Source of the DNA: Nocardia suismassiliense
Lineage (GTDB): Bacteria > Actinomycetota > Actinomycetes > Mycobacteriales > Mycobacteriaceae
Assembly: GCF_900269665.1 (NCBI RefSeq)
Contig: NZ_LT985361.1
Coordinates: 1,827,448-1,891,447, forward strand
Reading direction: 5' to 3'
Length of the DNA: 64,000 bases
Positions 53,181 through 61,252 of the stretch are shown in pieces. The translations under genes were made by a program, and so were the position numbers. Below the pieces are notes generated by a model that ran no database searches, had not been told where the DNA came from, and saw only the letters and a program-made list of their open reading frames with translations. The stretch's first letter is position 1. The number at the start of each line of letters is the position of its first letter.

Positions 53181-54758
53181 ATGGACCAGTTGGTGCTGAT
53201 GTTCGTCATCCTGTTCGCCGCGATTCTGGCTGAGCCGCTGGCCAAGCGGGTTGGGGTGGCGTCGGCGGTGTTGATGACGGTGTTCGGCTGCGTGGTCGCG
53301 TTGCTGCCGTTTGCTCCGCGGATCAATATTCCGCCGGACCTGATCCTGCCGCTGGTGCTGCCGCCGCTGCTGTACGCGGCGGCGCGGCGTACCTCGTGGC
53401 GGCAGTTCGCGGAGAACTGGGGGCCGATCGCTTTGCGGGCGGTCGGCCTGGTCATCGCGACGGCCGTGGCGGTGGCCGCGGTGTTCCATGCGTGGTATCC
53501 GGGGTTGCCGATCGCGGCGGCGATCGCGCTCGGCGCGCTGGTCGCACCGCCGGATCCGGTGGCGGCGACCGCACTGGCGGGCAGCCTCGGTCTGCCCCGT
53601 CGACTGGTGGTGGTGCTGGGCGGTGAGGGGCTGTTCAACGACGTCACCGCGATCGTGATCTACGGTGTCGCGATCCAAGCCGTGATGACCGGGCGCTTTT
53701 CGACGCCGAGCGCGGCCGCGGAGTTCGCTGTCTCGGCGGTAGTGGCGGTCATTGTCGGTTTACTGCTCGGCTGGGCCGGTAGCCGGTTGACCAACTATCT
53801 GGGCGAGGCCACCTGGCAGGTGGCGCTGAGCCTGCTGCTCCCGTTCGCCGCGTACGGACTCGCGGAGGCATGGCATGGTTCGGGCGTGCTCGCCGTGGTC
53901 GTGTGCGCGCTGTATCTGACCGACGCCGTCACCGAATTCAGCGACCCCGACTATCGACTGGTCGGCGAGTCCTTCTGGGACATCATCGAAATGTTGCTGA
54001 GCGGCTTCGCTTTCGGGCTGATCGGGCTGGAACTCGGTGTGGTGCTCGAGGCCACCGGTGACCGCTGGCCGACGATGCTCGGCGGCGCGGCTGCCGTAGT
54101 CGCGGTCGTCGTCGGCCTGCGCCTGATCTGGCTCATGACCACGTGGGCCATTGGTCGATCGTGGTGGCGCCGGGTGGACGCCGACGAGCCCTACACCTGG
54201 CGCGAGACGATCGTGACCTGGTGGGCGGGCATGCGTGGCGTCGCGACCGTCGCACTGGCACTGGCCATTCCGCTGCTCACCGACGACGGCGCCGACTTTC
54301 CCGGCCGTACCGAAATCCTGTTCACCGCCTTCGCCGTCGTCCTGTTCACCCTGCTCTTGCAGGGGCCGACGCTGCCATTCGTGGTGCGCCTCACCGGCGT
54401 TCACGCGGACACGAAGCTGGAACGCGAACTCGAGCGCAAACTCTGGGAGCGCGTGATCAAGGCCGAGCTGGCTCGCCTGAAAGAGATTGCCGTGGAACAG
54501 AATCTGCCTGACGACGTCTACGAACGCCTGCGTGACGGCTTTCGTCAACGCATGGCGCGGGCCGATCCACAGGCCGCCGACGTGGACGCGCAGTCCGAGG
54601 CGGCTCGAAACGCGAAGCTGGCCAAGAAGTTACGCGACATCCGGGAAGACGTGCTGGAGGCAGGACGTCGCGAAGCTATGAATGCGCGCCGTGAGCCCGG
54701 TATGCCGATCGACCTGGTCGACCGGGTGACCAGGCGACTGGATCTGGGCAGGCGCTGA
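53181..54758 (+). CDS. Na+/H+ antiporter (CPA1 family)
   Basis: A 525-aa monovalent cation:proton antiporter. About 12 membrane helices span residues 1-400, with the CPA1 ion-binding motifs APPDPVAATAL and GGEGLFNDVTAIVIYG and the later TWWAGMRGVATVALALAIPL. The last 125 residues form a charged cytoplasmic tail with predicted helices. Probably acts in pH and sodium homeostasis. Confidence 0.92.
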   Translation: MDQLVLMFVILFAAILAEPLAKRVGVASAVLMTVFGCVVALLPFAPRINIPPDLILPLVLPPLLYAAARRTSWRQFAENWGPIALRAVGLVIATAVAVAAVFHAWYPGLPIAAAIALGALVAPPDPVAATALAGSLGLPRRLVVVLGGEGLFNDVTAIVIYGVAIQAVMTGRFSTPSAAAEFAVSAVVAVIVGLLLGWAGSRLTNYLGEATWQVALSLLLPFAAYGLAEAWHGSGVLAVVVCALYLTDAVTEFSDPDYRLVGESFWDIIEMLLSGFAFGLIGLELGVVLEATGDRWPTMLGGAAAVVAVVVGLRLIWLMTTWAIGRSWWRRVDADEPYTWRETIVTWWAGMRGVATVALALAIPLLTDDGADFPGRTEILFTAFAVVLFTLLLQGPTLPFVVRLTGVHADTKLERELERKLWERVIKAELARLKEIAVEQNLPDDVYERLRDGFRQRMARADPQAADVDAQSEAARNAKLAKKLRDIREDVLEAGRREAMNARREPGMPIDLVDRVTRRLDLGRR

Positions 54759-54814
54759 ACTGTTGCGCAGGTGCTGAGTCCGGCAATACCGGAACCAGCA
54801 CGCACGCAACAGGA

Positions 54815-55009
54815 TCAGCTGGCCGCCACGCCCGTGTTGCGGATCGCCTCCAATACCTCTTCATAGGTCAGCGAGGAGTTCACGGTGGCGGACTCCGACG
54901 CCACATCGATGTCGACGTAATCGACACCGTTGACGCCGCGCAGCGTGGACTCGATGGCCGAGGCGGACTCGCGGGTGACGTTGTGCAAGGTAATCGTGTA
55001 GGAGCTCAT
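54815..55009 (-). CDS. HMA-fold small protein lacking the metal-binding CxxC
   Basis: A 64-aa protein with the size and pattern of a CopZ-like heavy-metal-associated domain: YTITLHNVTRESASAIESTL, VNGVDYVDIDVASESATV and YEEVLEAIRNTGV. Where metal chaperones have GMTCxxC this protein has NVTRESAS, and it contains no cysteine at all. It therefore cannot bind copper in the usual way and may act as a protein-interaction module. ATG 55009; it is divergent from the stress-type cluster. Confidence 0.72.
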   Translation of the reverse strand: MSSYTITLHNVTRESASAIESTLRGVNGVDYVDIDVASESATVNSSLTYEEVLEAIRNTGVAAS

Positions 55010-55073
55010 GAACACCGAATAGACCGTATCGACGTGCGTAAACGCCGACGAGCAGTAGATTTCGCCGATCCAC

Positions 55074-55098
55074 GTTTGGTCGTCGTATCCCCGGGAAT
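55074..55098 (+). promoter_or_regulatory. SigF/SigB-type stress promoter candidate
   Basis: GTTT (55074-55077) and GGGAAT (55093-55098) are separated by 15 bp, resembling the GTTT-N15-17-GGGTA consensus of general-stress sigma factors. It lies 39 bp before the first gene of a cluster encoding a CsbD protein, a known member of such regulons. Confidence 0.45.
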
Positions 55099-55136
55099 AG
55101 CCGGGGTGTCACACAACTCGACGCAACAGGATTGTC

Positions 55137-55589
55137 ATGATCATCATCATCGGGCTCGTCGTCTTGATCGCAGCAGTGATCGTCGGAGTCGCCGGCGTGG
55201 TGGCGAACAACGGCGAAGCCAACTTCCTACCAAGTGATTTCGCGGTTTTCGACTACCACTTCCACGGCTCCAGCGGTGTGCTGTTCGGCTACGGCATCGT
55301 CCTCGGCGCCATCGGCACGCTGGGCCTGGCCCTGCTGCTGACCGGTGTCTGGCGTGTCTCCCGGCGCAACATGGTGGCACGTCGTGAGCTCAGGCAGTCC
55401 CGCCGCGAAATGGCGGCGGTCCGGCGCGATCTGGCGGACGGTACCCCACCGGCCCGCAAGGAGCCCGCACCGCAGTCGCACCGCGAGCCAGTCTGGAGTC
55501 GATTCGTGCGCCGCCCGGCCACGGCTCCGGCCGGTGACACACCGCGCGCAGAAAGCACGTCCCGCGTGCAGGCGCCGGCGTCGAAATAA
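55137..55589 (+). CDS. Small two-helix membrane protein
   Basis: A 150-aa protein with two membrane helices (IIIIGLVVLIAAVIVGVAGV and VLGAIGTLGLALLLTGVW) joined by a loop containing FDYHFHGSSG. A basic cytoplasmic tail follows, with an Arg-rich coiled segment (RRELRQSRREMAAVRRDL). Proteins of this design accompany CsbD genes in actinobacteria. Function unknown. It is the first gene after the stress-type promoter. Confidence 0.75.
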   Translation: MIIIIGLVVLIAAVIVGVAGVVANNGEANFLPSDFAVFDYHFHGSSGVLFGYGIVLGAIGTLGLALLLTGVWRVSRRNMVARRELRQSRREMAAVRRDLADGTPPARKEPAPQSHREPVWSRFVRRPATAPAGDTPRAESTSRVQAPASK

Positions 55590-55613
55590 TCATCGAGAAA
55601 AGGAAATACGACC

Positions 55614-55769
55614 ATGATTATTCTCGGACTTGTCCTCCTCATCGCGGGGTGGCTGCTCGGAATCGGATTGCTCACTACCGCAGGCATCATCATTCTCATC
55701 GTCGGCCTCGTGCTGATGATCGCCGGATCGGTCGGCCGCCCGGTCGGTGGCCGGCGCTGGTATTACTAG
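55614..55769 (+). CDS. 51-aa hydrophobic protein (DUF6131-like)
   Basis: A very small membrane protein reading MIILGLVLLIAGWLLGIG, followed by a second helix (IIILIVGLVLMIAGSVG) and a short basic, aromatic end (GGRRWYY). AAGGAAA lies upstream of the ATG. It is 24 bp after the previous gene and 9 bp before the CsbD gene, so it belongs to the same transcript. Short hydrophobic proteins of this pattern are often annotated DUF6131. Confidence 0.78.
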   Translation: MIILGLVLLIAGWLLGIGLLTTAGIIILIVGLVLMIAGSVGRPVGGRRWYY

Positions 55770-55778
55770 GGATCGACC

Positions 55779-55955
55779 GTGAATAAATTCGAAGACAGGA
55801 TCGCGCACCAGGTGCAAGCCGCCAGGGGCAACGTCAAGAAATATCTCGGCCGGGCGGCCGGAAACCGTCGTCTGGAATCCGAGGGACGTCGAGAACAGGC
55901 CGGCGGCAACATGAAACGCGCTGCGGATAAACTTCGGGCCGCGTTCAAGCGCTGA
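55779..55955 (+). CDS. CsbD family stress protein
   Basis: A 58-aa highly charged helical protein (FEDRIAHQVQAARGNVKKYL, GNRRLESEGRREQAGGNMK) that matches the CsbD layout: a helix with A-x-G-x-x-K, a GNxRLExEG turn and a C-terminal helix with QAxGxxK. CsbD proteins are general-stress proteins of unknown mechanism. GTG start. It is the last gene of the three-gene cluster and is followed by a strong terminator. Confidence 0.85.
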   Translation: MNKFEDRIAHQVQAARGNVKKYLGRAAGNRRLESEGRREQAGGNMKRAADKLRAAFKR

Positions 55956-55963
55956 CCTGATAG

Positions 55964-56008
55964 CCGGTGCCGGTCGAGGAGCAAGTCAAGCCCCTCGGCC
56001 GGCACCGG
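55964..56008. terminator. Bidirectional terminator
   Basis: CCGGTGCCGGTCGAGG (55964-55979) pairs with CCTCGGCCGGCACCGG (55993-56008) over 16 positions with one G-T pair, around a 13-base loop and followed by TTTCGG. It lies between the csbD stop and the convergent VIT-family stop. Confidence 0.7.
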
Positions 56009-56026
56009 TTTCGGCGTTTCTACGCG

Positions 56027-56758
56027 TCAGAGCCCGGCGACGTCGGTGAGTTGCCCGATGCCGTAGGTGACCGCCATGGCCAGCGCCCCGCCGATCACTA
56101 CCCGCAACATCGCCCGGCCGCGGTCGCTACCACCGAGGCGGGCACTGACCGAACCGGTGATCGCCAGCGCGATCAGCACGGCGGCGAAGGTGATCGGAAT
56201 GCGCAGCGGCACCGGCGGCAACAGAATGGCCAGCAGCGGCAGCAGCGCGCCGAGCGTGAACGACACCGCCGAGGAGCCCGCCGCCTGCCACGGATTGGTG
56301 AGCTCCTCGGGGTTGAGCCCGAGCTCGGCCTCGGCGTGCGCGGTGAACGCGTCGTGCGCGGTGAGTTCCTCGGCGACTTTGCGTGCCGTTGCCGGGGACA
56401 GCCCCTTGGCTTCGTAAATGCCGGCCAGCTCGGCCAACTCGAAGTCCGGTTCTTCACGCAGTTCCTTTTGTTCCTTGGCGAGCAGGGCACGTTCGGAATC
56501 GCGCTGCGTGCTGACCGACACGTATTCGCCGACCGCCATGGAGATAGCGCCCGCGGACAGCCCCGCGATGCCCGCGGTGAAAATGGTGCCCGTATCGGTC
56601 GTCGCCGCAGCGACGCCGACGACCAAACCGGCGGTCGAGACGATGCCGTCGTTCGCGCCGAGCACGCCCGCGCGCAACCAGTTCAGCTTGGACGCCAGTC
56701 CCTCGGTATGGGGCTCGTGCGGATGCGCGCCTGCGGGTTCGCTGGTCGTTTCGTCCAT
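56027..56758 (-). CDS. VIT1/CCC1 family Fe2+/Mn2+ transporter
   Basis: A 243-aa membrane protein: N-terminal NWLRAGVLGANDGIVSTAGL (family hallmark), AISMAVGEYVSVSTQRDSE, a charged cytoplasmic metal-binding helix region (EEPDFELAELAGIYEAKGLS), then three further membrane helices. VIT-family proteins export or sequester ferrous iron and manganese. The His-rich N-terminus (AHPHEPH) may also bind metal. Confidence 0.9.
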   Translation of the reverse strand: MDETTSEPAGAHPHEPHTEGLASKLNWLRAGVLGANDGIVSTAGLVVGVAAATTDTGTIFTAGIAGLSAGAISMAVGEYVSVSTQRDSERALLAKEQKELREEPDFELAELAGIYEAKGLSPATARKVAEELTAHDAFTAHAEAELGLNPEELTNPWQAAGSSAVSFTLGALLPLLAILLPPVPLRIPITFAAVLIALAITGSVSARLGGSDRGRAMLRVVIGGALAMAVTYGIGQLTDVAGL

Positions 56759-56803
56759 GAGGCGAAGACTAAGCGACGCTCGCCCTGCCGGCCGGTAGCC
56801 CGC

Positions 56804-57352
56804 TCAACAGTCCGGCGACAGAAACGCTCGCAGGTAGCCCGCCGACTGCCGGAGATACATCCAGGTCCAGAAGCGCAGCCCGGACGCGCTCGGGCTGGCC
56901 ACCATGGTCAGTTCGCCGTCGAAGCATTTCGCCACGATGTAGCGCGCTCGCGATACATGCGGGGTGTAGGTCACCACGATGAGGTGCCGCCAGCCGAATT
57001 GCTGTGCGCGCCGCCGGATTTCCTGCGCCTCGCCCTCGGTGGTCCACGGGTCGGGGACGAAACAGCTGACGGTGAAGTCGAATCGGCCCGCGCAGTACCG
57101 GTCCATCTCGTGATCGTCGAGACCGGTGGACCGCGAAATCAGCAGTGTCGGAGCGTATCCCCGCTGCGCGAGGTCGAGACCGATATCGAAGCGTTCATAG
57201 GCGGTGCCGCCCAGTACGACGATGGCATCGGCATTGCGTAGCGGATCGGTCTGCGGACGCACGTACACCGGCAGACCCGCGAGCCCGATCAGCAGGATCA
57301 GGGCGAGCAGGGCGCCAGCAAAGATTCCAGCTCGTCGCAGGCCGGGCACCAC
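56804..57352 (-). CDS. YdcF/SanA-like DUF218 protein
   Basis: A 182-aa protein with one N-terminal membrane helix (AGIFAGALLALILLIGLAGL) and a DUF218 domain: ADAIVVLGGTAYERFDIGLD, a TEGEAQEIRRRA helix, then HLIVVTYTPHVSRARYIV. DUF218 proteins such as ElyC, SanA and YdcF act on envelope or peptidoglycan-related processes. GTG start. The F420-type gene upstream on the same strand is 29 bp away. Confidence 0.82.
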   Translation of the reverse strand: MVPGLRRAGIFAGALLALILLIGLAGLPVYVRPQTDPLRNADAIVVLGGTAYERFDIGLDLAQRGYAPTLLISRSTGLDDHEMDRYCAGRFDFTVSCFVPDPWTTEGEAQEIRRRAQQFGWRHLIVVTYTPHVSRARYIVAKCFDGELTMVASPSASGLRFWTWMYLRQSAGYLRAFLSPDC

Positions 57353-57381
57353 CCCGACGATACCGAAATGTCGGCCCGGCC

Positions 57382-57777
57382 TTACCCGGGCGGAAAGACG
57401 TACAGCTTCTCCGGCGTGATGCGCACGATCAGTCGCTCGGCGCCGGGCTCCGGCGGCGGCGTCGCACCGCCCATGTACTTCGCGTACATCTGGTGCGAGA
57501 GTGACTTTTCCGGGTCCTCGGTGATCTCCACCCGGCCGCGCACCTCCGCATATCGACCGGTGGTCTTGCTGAGCACCAGCAGGCTGACGCGCGGGTCGCG
57601 CTGCATGTTGCGAGTCTTCAGCCGACCCTTGATCGTGCTGAACAGCAGCATCTCGCCGTCGTAGTCGACGAAGATCACCGAGGACTGCGGGCGTCCGTCG
57701 GCGTTCGAAGTGGCCAGTATCGCGGCGTGCGGGCCGTCGATCAGGGCGCGCACGGTGTCATCGAGGGGCACGGTCAT
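57382..57777 (-). CDS. PPOX-class F420-dependent oxidoreductase
   Basis: A 131-aa split-barrel flavoprotein fold: LIDGPHAAILATSNADGRPQ, IFVDYDGEMLLFSTIKGRLK and RDPRVSLLVLSK, characteristic of the F420-binding branch of the pyridoxamine-oxidase-like superfamily. The second of two adjacent ATGs (57777) has AGGAG at 7 bases; 57780 is the alternative. Substrate unknown. Confidence 0.85.
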   Translation of the reverse strand: MTVPLDDTVRALIDGPHAAILATSNADGRPQSSVIFVDYDGEMLLFSTIKGRLKTRNMQRDPRVSLLVLSKTTGRYAEVRGRVEITEDPEKSLSHQMYAKYMGGATPPPEPGAERLIVRITPEKLYVFPPG

Positions 57778-57929
57778 CATCGGTCTCCTTGTCGTGGTGA
57801 ATCCGGTTATGCAGACCGCGCACTCGGCACGAAGGAATCGGGTGCCGCCGATTCTTTTTCCACTCGCGCCGGGTCTTATCTGCGAGAGGCTCGCGGGACG
57901 CGGGCCGTGCACCGGAGAGGACCGCGCGG

Positions 57930-58988
57930 ATGACCGCAGCACCGGACGCCGATTTCGCCCGCCGCACCCAGCCCTACCGGCGGGAACTGCTCGCGCACTG
58001 CTATCGCATGCTCGGCTCGGTGCACGACGCCGAGGACCTGGTCCAGGAGACCTATCTGCGCGCCTGGCGCTCCTTCGACGGCTTCCAGGGGCGCTCCTCG
58101 GTGCGCACCTGGCTGTATCAGATCGCCACCAATGCCTGCCTCACCGCGCTGCAGCACCGCGGTCGCCGGGTGCTGCCCTCCGGGCTCGGCACCGCAGGCC
58201 ACGATCCAGCCGCGGAACCGGCCATGGCGCCGACCGGGACCCAGTGGCTGCAACCGATGCCGGACGCGCTGGTGACCGCCGAAGCAGCGGATCCGGCCGG
58301 CGTGGCGGTCGCCCGTGACAGCCTGCGGCTCGCCCTCATCGCCTGCCTGCAATACCTGAACGGTAAGCAGCGCGCGGTCCTGCTACTGCGCGACGTACTC
58401 GGCCTGCCCGCCGCAGAGGTCGCGACGATCCTGGACACCAGCACTGCGGCGGTCAAGAGCACATTGCAGCGGGCGCGGGCGCGGCTGGACGAAATCGCCA
58501 CGGCCGCAGAGCAAGCCGCCACACCGACCGAGCCGGGTCAGCGGGCGTTGCTCGCGGAGTACATGGCCGCCTTCCAGCACTCCGACGCGGCCGCCCTCGA
58601 ACGGTTGCTGCACCGCGACGCCGTGATCGAGATGCCGCCGTTCCAGACCTGGTTCGAGGGCAAGCGCACCTGTGTGGCTTACCTTGCGGCACAGGTACTC
58701 GGTGCGCCGGGGGACTGGCTGCTGTACCCGACGCGCGCCAACGGACAGCCCGCCGCCGTCGCGTATCTGCGCGAAACACCCGGCTCCTACCGGGCTTTCG
58801 GCGTCGCTGTGCTGACTACCACGGTGGACGCCATCACCCGGATCGCGGCCTTTTGTGATCCGGGACTGGTCACCACGTTCGGTTTCCCCGCCGAGATCAG
58901 CGACACAGCTGGTCGAGATGGTGCCGCAGCAGCTCCCGAATACGTTCGGGCGGAATCTTTTCCGGGCGAATCAGCGACTGCACGGTGA
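57930..58988 (+). CDS. ECF sigma factor with SnoaL-like C-terminal domain
   Basis: A 352-aa extracytoplasmic-function sigma factor. Region 2 includes RELLAHCYRMLGSVHDAEDL and RSSVRTWLYQIATNACLTAL. Region 4 includes LLLRDVLGLPAAEVATILDT. A SnoaL-like domain of about 120 aa follows (ALLAEYMAAFQHSDAAALER), as in SigG/SigJ-type factors that carry their own regulatory domain and lack a separate anti-sigma gene. The last 31 residues overlap the 3' end of the convergent TetR gene and look non-conserved. Confidence 0.88.
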   Translation: MTAAPDADFARRTQPYRRELLAHCYRMLGSVHDAEDLVQETYLRAWRSFDGFQGRSSVRTWLYQIATNACLTALQHRGRRVLPSGLGTAGHDPAAEPAMAPTGTQWLQPMPDALVTAEAADPAGVAVARDSLRLALIACLQYLNGKQRAVLLLRDVLGLPAAEVATILDTSTAAVKSTLQRARARLDEIATAAEQAATPTEPGQRALLAEYMAAFQHSDAAALERLLHRDAVIEMPPFQTWFEGKRTCVAYLAAQVLGAPGDWLLYPTRANGQPAAVAYLRETPGSYRAFGVAVLTTTVDAITRIAAFCDPGLVTTFGFPAEISDTAGRDGAAAAPEYVRAESFPGESATAR

Positions 58989-59499
58989 GACCGTCCACGA
59001 AGATATAGAGGCGTTCGGTCTCCCACGCCAGATCGAGACCGTCGCGCAGCCGGCCGCTCGCGGCCAGTTCGCCCAGCACCCAGGCGACGAGTTCGGCGGT
59101 GGCGTCATAGAGTTCGTCGCTGCGCTGCCGCAGTGCCGGTTCGGTGAGCACGCGGCCGAGGAACGCCAGCCACACCGTGGTCACCGCGCGCTGGTGCGGG
59201 CCGGTCGGCAGCAGCCCGGTGAGCAGGATCTGTGCCGCGCGTTCGCACGGGTCCTCGGCCAGGTCCAGCTGCCGGATCCGGTCCATCATGCCCTCGCCGA
59301 CCATGCCGAGGGAGAAGGCCAGCAGCTCGGACTGGGTGGAGAAGTAGTGCCGCAGGCTGCCCATCGAGACGCCCGCCTCGGTGGCCACCTTGCGGACCGA
59401 CGCGTGCTCCAGCCCGTCGCGCTGGATGACCCGCCAGACGGCCTCGGCGATCGTCTGGCGCCGCTGCTGATGGGCCTGCTGGTCAACGGTTCGTGCCAC
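58897..59499 (-). CDS. TetR family regulator
   Basis: A 200-aa TetR-type regulator: HTH in RQTIAEAVWRVIQRDGLEHA and VRKVATEAGVSMGSLRHYF, then a C-terminal domain ending LLRHHLDQLCR. GTG 59499 was chosen; 59517 would extend into the operator. Divergent from a peptidase-like lipoprotein gene, with a 10-bp-arm inverted repeat between them. The 3' end overlaps the ECF sigma gene tail by 92 bp. Confidence 0.9.
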   Translation of the reverse strand: MARTVDQQAHQQRRQTIAEAVWRVIQRDGLEHASVRKVATEAGVSMGSLRHYFSTQSELLAFSLGMVGEGMMDRIRQLDLAEDPCERAAQILLTGLLPTGPHQRAVTTVWLAFLGRVLTEPALRQRSDELYDATAELVAWVLGELAASGRLRDGLDLAWETERLYIFVDGLTVQSLIRPEKIPPERIRELLRHHLDQLCR

Positions 59500-59511
59500 C
59501 TCGTATTTGTA

Positions 59512-59550
59512 GCACAACTGTGTTAGTTTTCATTGGTAATACAGTTGTGC
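59512..59550. promoter_or_regulatory. TetR operator between divergent genes
   Basis: GCACAACTGT (59512-59521) and ACAGTTGTGC (59541-59550) are perfect 10-bp arms with a 19-bp spacer. Each arm contains a CACAACTGTG-like near-palindrome, so two repressor dimers may bind. It is centred 32 bp from the TetR start and 40 bp from the hydrolase start. Confidence 0.65.
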
Positions 59551-59570
59551 GGAGAAAGAGGGGGTCGAGG

Positions 59571-61010
59571 ATGCGGTGGTTCGGCGTACTGATCGCGGTG
59601 ACAGCACTGCTGGTGGGGGCCTGTGCCGGCGATCCGCCGCGGGAGGCGGCGTCGATCTGGTCGCCGTGTCAGGGCATGGCGGCCGACGGGCGGCCGTGGC
59701 AATGCGCGACGATCAGCGCGCCCCGCGACCACCGCGATCCGGCGGCGGGCACCATCGAGCTGGCGCTGATCCGTACCCGCAGCGCCGATCCCGCGAAGCG
59801 TCTCGGATCGCTGGTCTACAACCCGGGCGGTCCCGGTGGGTCCGGGCTGGAAACCGTTGTCGGCGTGGCGACTCGGTTCGCGCCCCTGCTCGAGCACTAC
59901 GACCTGGTGTCCTGGGATCCGCGGGGTGTCGGCCGCAGCTCTGCGGTCGTCTGCTCGGATGGTGCACTGCCGGACCGTGTTCCGCGCACCGACGCCGAGT
60001 GGGCGGCGATCGATGCGAGCAGTCGGCAGTTCACCGACTCCTGCGTCGCGGCGTCGGGTCCGTTGCTCCCGCATATCGGCTTGTTCGATTCCGCACGCGA
60101 TATCGACCTGGTCCGTGCGGGGGGCGGCGACGACAAGCTCAACTACCTCGGCGTTTCCTACGGCGGGCAGCTCGGCGCCGCCTACGCCACGCTCTTTCCC
60201 GAGCGCGTCGGCCGCATGCTGCTGGACGCGCCCGGCACGCCGCTGCGCACCTTCCGGCAAAGCCTGCTCGACCAGTCCGCGGGCAGCGAGGCGGCGTTGC
60301 GTCAGTTTCTGAGTTTCTGTGTGGCCGAGGGGAATTGCCCGCTGGGCCGGACGGAGCAGGAGGCGTCGACGCAGATAGACGCGTTTCTCGCCCGCGTCGA
60401 GACGAACCCGTTGGCCACCGATCGTGGCACGCCGCTCCCCCGCTCGGTCGCGACGGCGGGCCTCGGTCTCGGCGCGGCCGCCCCGGAGATCTGGCCGCAC
60501 CTGATCAACGCACTCGCCCAGGCCTTTTCGGGCAATGGCAACGAACTCATCGGTTACGCCGACCTTTTCGCGGGACGCCGTCCCGACGGCTCACGCTCGA
60601 ACTTCGCCTCGATCAATACCGCCGCGAACTGCGCCGACTATCCGGACTTCTACAGCATCGAGCAGATCCGCGGATTCATGCCCGAATTCGCCGCGGCCTC
60701 CCCGCGTTTCGGCGAGCTGACCGGGCTGCGCCTGGCCGAGTGCGCGTACTGGCCCGTCCACGGGGTCGGCCGCGCGCCGATCAGTGGCGCGGGCGCCGCG
60801 CCGATCGTATTGATCGGCAACACGGGTGATCCGGAGGCGCCGATCGGCTGGGTGTCCGAGCTCGCGCAGGCGCTGGCCTCGGGTGTCCTGGTCACGTATC
60901 ACGGTGCGGGGCATGGGGCGTACGGCGGCGTGAACAAGTGCGTCGACCGGGTGGTGCACGCGTATCTGCGGGAGGGTGTCGTGCCCGAGCAGGGGACCGT
61001 CTGCCCTTAA
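59571..61010 (+). CDS. Lipoprotein alpha/beta hydrolase (tripeptidyl aminopeptidase-like)
   Basis: A 479-aa exported hydrolase. The signal peptide ends in the lipobox LVGAC (C18). The alpha/beta hydrolase domain has the oxyanion region YNPGGPGGSG, the nucleophile S196 in GVSYGGQLG, and a C-terminal TAP-like domain with the histidine region GAGHGAYGG. It resembles the mycobacterial Rv2223c/Rv2224c and Streptomyces Slp/TAP peptidases that remove short peptides or act on cell-wall proteins. Likely repressed by the divergent TetR regulator. Confidence 0.87.
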   Translation: MRWFGVLIAVTALLVGACAGDPPREAASIWSPCQGMAADGRPWQCATISAPRDHRDPAAGTIELALIRTRSADPAKRLGSLVYNPGGPGGSGLETVVGVATRFAPLLEHYDLVSWDPRGVGRSSAVVCSDGALPDRVPRTDAEWAAIDASSRQFTDSCVAASGPLLPHIGLFDSARDIDLVRAGGGDDKLNYLGVSYGGQLGAAYATLFPERVGRMLLDAPGTPLRTFRQSLLDQSAGSEAALRQFLSFCVAEGNCPLGRTEQEASTQIDAFLARVETNPLATDRGTPLPRSVATAGLGLGAAAPEIWPHLINALAQAFSGNGNELIGYADLFAGRRPDGSRSNFASINTAANCADYPDFYSIEQIRGFMPEFAAASPRFGELTGLRLAECAYWPVHGVGRAPISGAGAAPIVLIGNTGDPEAPIGWVSELAQALASGVLVTYHGAGHGAYGGVNKCVDRVVHAYLREGVVPEQGTVCP

Positions 61011-61252
61011 CGAACTCTGCCTGGCGAGAAGGTGCCGACGGGGATACCGACGTCCGGAATGGGTCCGCGCTACGCCTCGCGCACCCCGCGAGCGCGAGTC
61101 GGCGCGGACCCGACCGGTCGCTCGGTCCCAGTTCCGGGCGGTCGCGAGTCCGCACGACTCATTTCCTGCCCACCACTGGCGGTGGTGGTCGCATCGACAC
61201 AGCAGGATGCCAGCCACGGCTCAGCGCCGGATAAATGATGAATAAACGTTCG

